Translations under genes and position numbers: made by a program
DNA from: Candidatus Geothermarchaeota archaeon
Lineage (GTDB): Archaea; Thermoproteota; Nitrososphaeria; Geothermarchaeales; JDFR-13
Reading direction: 5' to 3'
Assembly (NCBI GenBank): GCA_015522055.1
Contig: WAMZ01000071.1
Location: forward strand, 1-11,992
Length of the DNA stretch: 11,992 nucleotides
Shown: positions 6,852-11,992 of the stretch, in pieces
Layout of the letters: each line of letters opens with the position of its first letter
Numbering within the stretch: position 1 is the stretch's first letter
Notes under the pieces: model-generated
Told to the model about the DNA's origin: nothing
The model's database searches: none
The model's input: the letters and a program-made list of their open reading frames with translations, nothing else

Positions 6852-8480
6852 ATGGATTACTATAAATACCTATCAAATATATATGGAGTTAATCATTATG
6901 AAGCCGACCATGGATTCAGGGACATCCTAAGATTCTTTATGGGTAGGGAGCCTGAACTAAGTGATTTAGGCCGATATGTCGGAACCACACTATATGAAGC
7001 GGCCGACTACGTTGATAAAGTTGCCAATCCCAGACTGATAACATGGAGTATAGATGGGAAAAGGGTTGATAGAGTATGGTTATCCCCCGTCGAGAGGATG
7101 GTTCTCAATGAACTCATAAAGAGATATGGCGTTATAAGGGTCGCGTATCGCGGTGGGGACTGGCTGGACCATTACTCATCACTATACCTTATCTCCGATC
7201 CAGGAATCGCTTGTATAATAACGGTTACCAATCAGACTGCATACGCCATATACAAGTATGGAGGTCATGAGGTCCAGAGCTACTTCCCAGGCCTTATAGG
7301 TGAGGCTGAGGAGATATTATTTGGCGCAACGTGGTTCACCGAGATACAGGGTGGTAGTGACCTCGGCTCCAATGAGACCAAGGCATGGCTGGAGGGGGAT
7401 ACGTGGCTACTGGATGGTGATAAAAAATATTTCGCCAGTAACGCTGGTTTGGCGGACCTCGCCCTAGTATCCGCTAGGCCAGAGGGAGCAGGCCCAGGAG
7501 CGAAGGGGCTTGCGCTGTTCTTGGTGCCTAGGCTTTGGGATGGGGAGCTCAACTACTTGGTTAGGCGTCTAAAGTGGAAGAGCGCTACCGTTAGTGTCCC
7601 CACTGGGGAGGTTGAGTTCAGGCGTACAAAGGCATATTTGATAGGTGATACTAGGGATGGAATATACTATATTATGGAGAACCTGATGCTCGCGAGGCTC
7701 GCGAACTCGGTTGGGGCCATGGGTATATCCGCCAAGGCATGGCTTGAGTCGCGTGTCTACACCAGTATTAGGGAGGCCTTTGGTAAGAAGCTTATCGAGC
7801 ACCCCCTGGTCCAGAGGGACCTATATGTTATGGAGCTCTATCTAAGGGCTGGGACTGTGTTGACGTTCAAGGCTATACACCAATTCAATAATGCCCGGGA
7901 CTCAAAGCCTCCATATGATATGGATTATCATTATGCACGTTTATTGACCCACATCGTCAAGAATTATACGGCTGATTATTCTGCCGAGATAACCAAGTTG
8001 GCGATGGAGATACATGGTGGCATAGGCTTCCTCAGCGAGTTCCCCATAGAGAGGTGGCACCGAGAGGCGTTGATAACACCCATCTGGGAGGGGACGAGTA
8101 ACATCCATTCACTCGATATGCTCGAGGCTATGGCTAAGAAGAACGCCCATATAGGCTTGATAAGTGATTTGGAGGAGATGGCGGGAGGCGAATCTGGATA
8201 TATAGCCAAGGCTAGGAACAAAATATTGGAGTTAATCCATAAAGCCAATAAGCTCGACAATTACATGGTACAGATATATTCAAAAGATATGTTGAAAGAT
8301 ATTGGCGACTGTCTAGCCTCCATCTTACTCGGGGTTATGGGAGGAGAGCTCGGTAAGGAGGAGTACATCGATATGGGAGAGGCACTCTATAGACATAGAA
8401 TCGAGGGTCAGAGAATATACAGTGTTATAGAGAAGAGGCGTCTAGAGAGCCTAATCTCAGACCCCTTATCCCCAGAATAG
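6852..8480 (+). CDS. AidB-type acyl-CoA dehydrogenase
   Basis: The 542-residue protein has the acyl-CoA dehydrogenase layout and is the length of the AidB branch rather than the roughly 380 residues of short/medium-chain enzymes. Key stretches are WFTEIQGGSDLGSNE (161-175), the FAD-binding middle domain; DGDKKYFASN (188-197); RRLKWKSATVSVPTGEVEF (238-256); REAFGKKLIEHPLVQRDL, a helical region; an EIHGGIGFLSEFPIERWHRE stretch; and IWEGTSNIHSLD (411-422), where E413 sits at the position of the usual catalytic base. It should oxidise an acyl-CoA at the alpha-beta bond using FAD. The substrate is unknown, and the AidB branch includes members with weak dehydrogenase activity. No electron-transfer flavoprotein gene is in the window. 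It stands alone in its unit but heads a region of CoA-ester genes on the same strand. Confidence 0.9.
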   Translation: MDYYKYLSNIYGVNHYEADHGFRDILRFFMGREPELSDLGRYVGTTLYEAADYVDKVANPRLITWSIDGKRVDRVWLSPVERMVLNELIKRYGVIRVAYRGGDWLDHYSSLYLISDPGIACIITVTNQTAYAIYKYGGHEVQSYFPGLIGEAEEILFGATWFTEIQGGSDLGSNETKAWLEGDTWLLDGDKKYFASNAGLADLALVSARPEGAGPGAKGLALFLVPRLWDGELNYLVRRLKWKSATVSVPTGEVEFRRTKAYLIGDTRDGIYYIMENLMLARLANSVGAMGISAKAWLESRVYTSIREAFGKKLIEHPLVQRDLYVMELYLRAGTVLTFKAIHQFNNARDSKPPYDMDYHYARLLTHIVKNYTADYSAEITKLAMEIHGGIGFLSEFPIERWHREALITPIWEGTSNIHSLDMLEAMAKKNAHIGLISDLEEMAGGESGYIAKARNKILELIHKANKLDNYMVQIYSKDMLKDIGDCLASILLGVMGGELGKEEYIDMGEALYRHRIEGQRIYSVIEKRRLESLISDPLSPE

Positions 8481-8525
8481 AGAGGCGTACTGATGGGAAG
8501 GAAACTATAGTAAAAATATTCACAA

Positions 8526-8531
8526 TTTTTT
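8526..8531 (+). terminator. Possible oligo-T terminator after the acyl-CoA dehydrogenase gene
   Basis: Six T residues 46 bp past the stop codon resemble the T-tract signals that release archaeal RNA polymerase. A weak 5-bp hairpin (8534-8549) follows. The tract is short, so the call is tentative. Confidence 0.25.
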
Positions 8532-8580
8532 ATCCATCTCTTTGGATGGGTCAACATATTATATGGGGTTGATATCTGTC

Positions 8581-8598
8581 TATATTTTGCTTTAAAAC
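8581..8598 (+). promoter_or_regulatory. Candidate promoter of the thiolase-like/DUF35 operon
   Basis: TATATTTT (8581-8588) and TTTAAAAC (8591-8598) are TATA-like boxes 45-62 bp before the first gene's start at 8643. Either would place transcription start near 8608-8625 and leave a leader that contains the GGGTGGAG motif at 8641-8648. The rest of the 162-bp gap between the dehydrogenase and this operon shows no convincing gene on either strand. Confidence 0.35.
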
Positions 8599-8642
8599 GA
8601 CGAATCAATATATTCAATGATTGTCTGATACTTCTATGCGGG

Positions 8643-9791
8643 GTGGAGCACTTGCCTAGTGATGTCTATATAATAGGAGTTGGTTCCACAAGGTTCTCGC
8701 CATCCACACCAGAACTCTCCTTTAAGGAGCTGATGTTTGAGGCGGCTGTCAAGGCCTACAACGATGCTGGTATAGATGCCAGGAGAGACCTGGATGCCAT
8801 AGTCTCGGCATCCGAAGATTACTGGGAGGGGATAAGTATCTTCGATGAGTATATCCCGGATCAGTTAGGAGGTGTATTGAAACCAGTATTCACCGTATCC
8901 GGAGACGGTTTATGGGGAGTAATCCACGCCTACATGCTGATTAAGACAGGTGCCTTCAACATAGTTGCTGTTGAGGCCCATAGCAAGGCTAGTGACATCG
9001 TGGATATAAATAGTATATGGAGGATGGCGTTCGACCCATATGTCATAAGGCCATTAATAGATAATCCACATGTCTTGGCTGGCCTCGAGATGAATATTTT
9101 TATGGAGAACCTAGATGTTGATAGAGACGCAATATCACTGGTTGTATCGAAGAATAGGGCTAATGCCTTGAATAATCCCATCGCACCCTACGGCTCAGAT
9201 GTTGACCCCGATATGGTTTCGGAATCTAGGGTCGTAAGCTACCCACTTAGGGAGCTCGATATCAGTAGCTATAGTGATGGCGCAGTTGTAGCCGTATTGG
9301 CCGGTGAGACGGCCGCTAGAGACCTAGGTATCGACGCGCCTAAGGTTAAGGGTGTAGGCTGGGTCAGCGGCTCCTCATATATAGAGGAGTGGGACTATGC
9401 ATCGCCAGAGTTCGTGTGGAGGGCCGCCCAGATGGCGTATTCCCAGGCTGGTATAGATGACCCATACGACTCTATAGACGTGGCTTTCATAGATGACCGG
9501 TACTCATTTAGGGAGTTACAATCCATATATGCATTAGGCCTAAACGACGGCTATAGCCTAAACGAACTAATGTATAATGGAGTCATATACCCAGACGGTG
9601 ATCTACCTGTTAATCCATTTGGCGGCTATCTCGGATGTGGATACCCATTATTGGCTGGTGGCCTCCTGAAGCTCTATAATGCGATGATGTATCTACGCAG
9701 CGCGGGGCCTGATACTGTGGAGTCTGCCCTAGTTATGGCTAGGATGGAGTATCCATCCCCATCTGCGGCTGTCGTAATATTGGGGTGGTGA
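8643..9791 (+). CDS. Thiolase-fold protein lacking Cys and His; Ltp2/SCP2-like, probable CoA-ester lyase or scaffold
   Basis: The 382-residue protein has a full thiolase fold: VYIIGVGSTRF at the N-terminus, AFNIVAVEAHSK for the core strand, LDISSYSDGAVVAVLAGE (205-222), and NPFGGYLGCGYPLLAGG (324-340). The position of the nucleophilic cysteine reads TVSGDG (84-89), and the GHP histidine is tyrosine (Y334). The C-terminal cysteine loop is also absent. It cannot be a classical biosynthetic or degradative thiolase. Actinobacterial Ltp2 aldolases are cysteine-less thiolase-fold proteins that use tyrosines and pair with a DUF35 protein, and this operon carries two DUF35 genes. The reading frame is intact, so decay is not evident. 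The start is GTG at 8643; an in-frame TTG at 8652 has GGTG 6 nt ahead and may be the real start, removing three residues. The next gene begins 2 nt after the stop. Confidence 0.86.
   Translation: MEHLPSDVYIIGVGSTRFSPSTPELSFKELMFEAAVKAYNDAGIDARRDLDAIVSASEDYWEGISIFDEYIPDQLGGVLKPVFTVSGDGLWGVIHAYMLIKTGAFNIVAVEAHSKASDIVDINSIWRMAFDPYVIRPLIDNPHVLAGLEMNIFMENLDVDRDAISLVVSKNRANALNNPIAPYGSDVDPDMVSESRVVSYPLRELDISSYSDGAVVAVLAGETAARDLGIDAPKVKGVGWVSGSSYIEEWDYASPEFVWRAAQMAYSQAGIDDPYDSIDVAFIDDRYSFRELQSIYALGLNDGYSLNELMYNGVIYPDGDLPVNPFGGYLGCGYPLLAGGLLKLYNAMMYLRSAGPDTVESALVMARMEYPSPSAAVVILGW
9784..9790 (+). promoter_or_regulatory. Shine-Dalgarno site of the second thiolase-like gene
   Basis: GGTGGTG overlaps the stop of the preceding gene (TGA, 9789-9791). 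GGTG at 9784-9787 lies 6 nt before the ATG at 9794. It favours that ATG over the in-frame GTG at 9785, which sits within the motif. Confidence 0.6.
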
Positions 9792-9793
9792 AG

Positions 9794-10975
9794 ATGGCTA
9801 GAATGAATATCAATTTCAAAAATAGGGTTGCCGTTATAGGTGCTGGGCTCACACTTTTTAGACGTAGGATGTATGAGACAACTAGGGAACTGGCGTGGGA
9901 GGCGGCTAAGCAGGCGCTGGACAATGCTGGGCTAACGCTTAGGGATATAGATGCGGTGGTGCTTGGAACCGCCCCTGACGCGTTCGACGGTATACATATG
10001 CAGGGTGAACATATGACGGACGCCGCAGGTGGATATATGAAGCCATATACTAGGGTATTCGTGGGAGGCGGTACAGGCGTCTTCGCAGCGATCGCTGGCT
10101 GGTGGCATGTGGCATCAGGCTTGTTCGATAGGGTACTAGTAGTAGCCGAGGAGAAGATGAGTACAGTGAGGCCGCATCCGCAGTATGTATTCCACCATAT
10201 CTTCGACCCAATCATGGACAAGCCTCTCGGGGTAAATCTGATATGGATATTCGCCCTGGAGATGGCTAGATACATGTATAAATATAATATTAAGAAGGAG
10301 GACATTGCACTGGTGTCCGTCAAGAATAAGAGGAATGCACTCGACCATCCCGCTGCACAAGTCGCGGCCAAGATAACCGTCGAGGACGTATTGAATTCCG
10401 AGGTACTTGTATGGCCTGTGCAGAGGCTAGATATCTCACCTGTATCGGATGGTGCAGCAGCAATAGTGCTTACCAATGAGGAGTATGCCAAACAATATAC
10501 GGATACACCTGTATGGATAGAAGGTGTGGGCTGGTCCCTAGACACAACCTACTGGACAAATAGAGACCTAGCCTTCCCAAAGTATCTATACTATGCTGGT
10601 AAGATGGCCTATAAAATGGCTGGAATAGATAATCCGAGGAAGGAGATTGATGTGGCTGAGGTATATGACCCATTCGACTATAAAGAGCTTCACCACATGG
10701 AGGGCCTCCAGCTGGCGAGGAAGGGTGAGGCGCCGATCCTGACTAGGGAGGGTGTGACCGAGAGGGATGGAGACCTACCGATAAATCCAAGTGGAGGCCT
10801 ATTAGGAGTAGGTAACCCAATCGCCGCCGCTGGCCTAATGAAGGTGGCCGAGATATTCTGGCAGCTGAGGAAAGAGGCTGGTAAACGACAGGTAGCCAAG
10901 GATCCAGTTACTGGCTTGGCACAGGCATGGGGTGATCTAATGCAGATAGGCACAGTTGTAATTATGAGGGTTTAA
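9794..10975 (+). CDS. Second thiolase-fold protein lacking Cys and His (GGGTG / GNP type)
   Basis: From the ATG at 9794 the protein has 393 residues, a paralogue of the preceding gene product. VAVIGAGLTLFRR, WEAAKQALDNAG, LDISPVSDGAAAIVL and NPSGGLLGVGNPIAAAG mark the thiolase/SCP2 fold. At the nucleophile position it has VFVGGGTGVF (glycines at about 91-93 and 95), and the catalytic histidine is asparagine (N341). EVYDPFDYKEL at 289-299 is the SCP2-type EVYD segment. It is likely a partner or scaffold subunit, or an acyl-CoA C-C lyase subunit, rather than a thiolase. Cysteine-less thiolase-fold proteins with a glycine-rich loop are a recognised but poorly characterised group; I judge this from memory of the family. 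It is 2 nt from the upstream gene and 15 nt from the DUF35 gene. An in-frame GTG at 9785 is a less likely start. Confidence 0.87.
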   Translation: MARMNINFKNRVAVIGAGLTLFRRRMYETTRELAWEAAKQALDNAGLTLRDIDAVVLGTAPDAFDGIHMQGEHMTDAAGGYMKPYTRVFVGGGTGVFAAIAGWWHVASGLFDRVLVVAEEKMSTVRPHPQYVFHHIFDPIMDKPLGVNLIWIFALEMARYMYKYNIKKEDIALVSVKNKRNALDHPAAQVAAKITVEDVLNSEVLVWPVQRLDISPVSDGAAAIVLTNEEYAKQYTDTPVWIEGVGWSLDTTYWTNRDLAFPKYLYYAGKMAYKMAGIDNPRKEIDVAEVYDPFDYKELHHMEGLQLARKGEAPILTREGVTERDGDLPINPSGGLLGVGNPIAAAGLMKVAEIFWQLRKEAGKRQVAKDPVTGLAQAWGDLMQIGTVVIMRV

Positions 10976-10977
10976 AT

Positions 10978-10985
10978 GGAGGTGG
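10978..10985 (+). promoter_or_regulatory. Strong Shine-Dalgarno site deciding the start of the first DUF35 gene
   Basis: GGAGGTGG begins on the third base of an in-frame ATG at 10976. That ATG directly follows the preceding stop and cannot use this site. The ATG at 10991 lies 5 nt after the motif, which is the expected spacing. It is the best SD motif in the window. Confidence 0.75.
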
Positions 10986-10990
10986 TCATG

Positions 10991-11503
10991 ATGAAGCTAC
11001 CCGGCACCCCATATAAAGATGTGGATTTGAAGGAGGGTAGGATCCCATATGTAGAGGATAAGCCAGACGCTAAATATAGGTTCAGCGCGGGCATAGCCAT
11101 GTCAAGGTTCCTGGAGGAGCTGAAGAATGGCAGGATAATGGGGCTTAAATGCCTGAACTGCGGCAGAATATATGTGCCCCCAAGAACCTTCTGCTCATAC
11201 TGCTTCAAGCCCACAAGCGAGTGGGTCCAAGTTAAGGATACCGGCATAGTCAATACTGCAGTCGTCAGTTACATAGCGGCGGATAGGGGGCGCATGGATA
11301 AGCCCCTCGTCGTAGCGGTAATAGAGTTAGACGGCGCATCACCTGGTATGGGGATACTCCATAAACTGGGGAATGTAGACCCAGAAGACGTGAAGAACGG
11401 AAAAATATTCGGCAAGAGGGTTAGGGCCGTATGGAGGCCCGAGGAGGAGAGAACTGGATCGATAACCGATATACTATACTTTGAGCCGATGGAGGGAGAT
11501 TAA
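10991..11503 (+). CDS. DUF35 zinc-ribbon/OB-fold protein, partner of thiolase-like proteins (copy 1)
   Basis: From the ATG at 10991 the protein has 170 residues. An N-terminal helical segment with SRFLEELKNGRIMGLKC leads into a rubredoxin-like zinc ribbon (C54, C57, C68, C71 in CLNCGRIYVPPRTFCSYC), followed by an OB-fold of about residues 77-150 that includes VVSYIAADRG and GILHKLGN. DUF35 proteins bind acyl-CoA and bridge or dock to thiolase-fold enzymes, for example in the archaeal thiolase/HMG-CoA synthase complex and the Ltp2 aldolase. Here it should be an accessory subunit of one of the two thiolase-like proteins upstream. The stop overlaps the SD site of the next gene. Choosing 10991 rather than the ATG at 10976 rests on the GGAGGTGG site. 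Confidence 0.92.
   Translation: MKLPGTPYKDVDLKEGRIPYVEDKPDAKYRFSAGIAMSRFLEELKNGRIMGLKCLNCGRIYVPPRTFCSYCFKPTSEWVQVKDTGIVNTAVVSYIAADRGRMDKPLVVAVIELDGASPGMGILHKLGNVDPEDVKNGKIFGKRVRAVWRPEEERTGSITDILYFEPMEGD
11491..11498 (+). promoter_or_regulatory. Shine-Dalgarno site deciding the start of the second DUF35 gene
   Basis: GGAGGGAG lies inside the end of the first DUF35 gene, 6 nt before the ATG at 11505. It supports that ATG over an in-frame TTG at 11481, which would overlap the upstream gene by 23 bp. Confidence 0.6.
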
Positions 11504-11504
11504 G

Positions 11505-11969
11505 ATGAGTGTATGGGGCTTCAACAGGACCAAACCTATGTTTATAGAAGACAATATGAATGTAGAAAAATTCGTGTATACACTAGGACATGGATATGAA
11601 AAATTCTTCCAGGGCCTAAAAGAAGGCAAGATCATAGCATCGAGATGCAGTAAATGTGGACTAACATACCTACCTCCAAGAATATACTGTGAGGAATGTC
11701 TAGATGAGGTCGAGGAATTCGTCGAAGTGAAACAAAATGGTTTCATAATAGGCTATACAATACAGAACATCGACAAGGACGGGAACGAATTAGAGGAAAA
11801 GATAATCTGGGCATTGATAGGTTTCGAAGGAATAAGAGGAGGAATATTCCATAAACTAGAGGGAATAGAGCCTGATGAGATATACGTAGGAATGCCAGTA
11901 AAACCAGTATTCAGGGAGGACCGAAAGGGGTCAATAAACGACATAAAATACTTCACAAAGATAGACTAA
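11505..11969 (+). CDS. DUF35 zinc-ribbon/OB-fold protein (copy 2)
   Basis: From the ATG at 11505 the protein has 154 residues. The zinc ribbon uses C48, C51, C62 and C65 (CSKCGLTYLPPRIYCEEC), preceded by a helix with EKFFQGLKEGKI and followed by an OB-fold that includes GGIFHKLEGI. It has the same architecture as copy 1 but is clearly diverged, so each copy may match one of the two thiolase-like proteins. One base separates it from the upstream gene. Codon use differs from the neighbours: glutamate is mostly GAA rather than GAG, and A-rich codons are more common, which may mean a different history or expression level. The gene ends 23 bp before the window edge, and nothing recognisable follows. 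Confidence 0.91.
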   Translation: MSVWGFNRTKPMFIEDNMNVEKFVYTLGHGYEKFFQGLKEGKIIASRCSKCGLTYLPPRIYCEECLDEVEEFVEVKQNGFIIGYTIQNIDKDGNELEEKIIWALIGFEGIRGGIFHKLEGIEPDEIYVGMPVKPVFREDRKGSINDIKYFTKID

Positions 11970-11992
11970 TTCGCATACATTCTATCCAATTA

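Noticed and set aside
8534..8549. A small hairpin (CCATC / GATGG) after the dehydrogenase gene
   Set aside because: Five pairs plus a wobble is too weak to call a structured element, and it follows rather than precedes the T tract.
8408..8617. A 69-codon minus-strand frame covering the end of the dehydrogenase gene and the following gap
   Set aside because: It overlaps the conserved coding end, has no SD site, and its product shows no recognisable feature.
9739..10545. A 268-codon open frame on the minus strand, opposite the second thiolase-like gene
   Set aside because: It is antisense to a clearly conserved gene, its translation is rich in Ser/Thr/Ala with no recognisable domain, and it arises from the codon bias of the sense strand.
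8643..10975. The thiolase-like genes as decaying pseudogenes
   Set aside because: Both frames are intact and full length, with SD sites and conserved structural motifs; the changes are confined to active-site positions.
8643..11969. The thiolase-like/DUF35 operon as the upper mevalonate step (acetoacetyl-CoA thiolase plus HMG-CoA synthase plus DUF35)
   Set aside because: The idea is attractive because the lower mevalonate genes are adjacent, but both thiolase-fold proteins lack the cysteine that thiolase and HMG-CoA synthase both need, and they are on the opposite strand from the isoprenoid operon.
1..11992. tRNA, rRNA, CRISPR repeats or insertion-sequence ends
   Set aside because: I read the intergenic stretches on both strands and saw no tRNA-like arms, no spaced repeats and no transposase-like frame.

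Overview
The window looks like a chromosomal piece of a thermophilic archaeon, most likely a crenarchaeon-type member of the Thermoproteota outside Sulfolobales. This rests on the modified archaeal mevalonate cassette, GGTG-type Shine-Dalgarno sites, A/T-rich TATA-like boxes close to start codons, heavy use of ATA and AGG codons, and thiolase-like/DUF35 gene pairs. The species cannot be named from the sequence. Genes are densely packed. I see no tRNA, rRNA, CRISPR array or insertion sequence.

Left arm, all on the minus strand (read right to left, 6712 to 1). A tight five-gene operon encodes the lower part of the archaeal mevalonate pathway: a UbiD-family decarboxylase (probable anhydromevalonate phosphate decarboxylase), the large and small subunits of an aconitase-X enzyme (probable phosphomevalonate dehydratase), a UbiX flavin prenyltransferase that supplies the decarboxylase with prenylated FMN, and isopentenyl phosphate kinase. 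Together they should convert mevalonate 5-phosphate to isopentenyl diphosphate. Mevalonate kinase and HMG-CoA reductase are not in the window. Next come a PLP-dependent threonine ammonia-lyase with its own candidate promoter, and hypD-hypC for [NiFe]-hydrogenase maturation; hypC is cut by the window edge.

Right arm, all on the plus strand (6852 to 11969), divergent from the isoprenoid operon across a 139-bp AT-rich gap. An AidB-type acyl-CoA dehydrogenase is followed, after 162 bp, by a compact four-gene operon: two thiolase-fold proteins and two zinc-ribbon/OB-fold DUF35 proteins. Both thiolase-fold proteins lack the nucleophilic cysteine and the GHP histidine, so they are unlikely to be ordinary thiolases. 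The set resembles the actinobacterial Ltp2-ChsH2(DUF35) acyl-CoA aldolase. An archaeal acyl-CoA C-C lyase or a CoA-ester scaffold is a reasonable hypothesis, and this is the least understood part of the window.

Regulation. Three minus-strand units (decarboxylase, threonine ammonia-lyase, hypD) have TATA-like boxes about 25-30 bp before the start and no Shine-Dalgarno site, suggesting leaderless mRNAs. Most downstream genes have SD motifs. Two perfect inverted repeats in intergenic DNA (1436-1462 and 6714-6737) are candidate operators or RNA structures.
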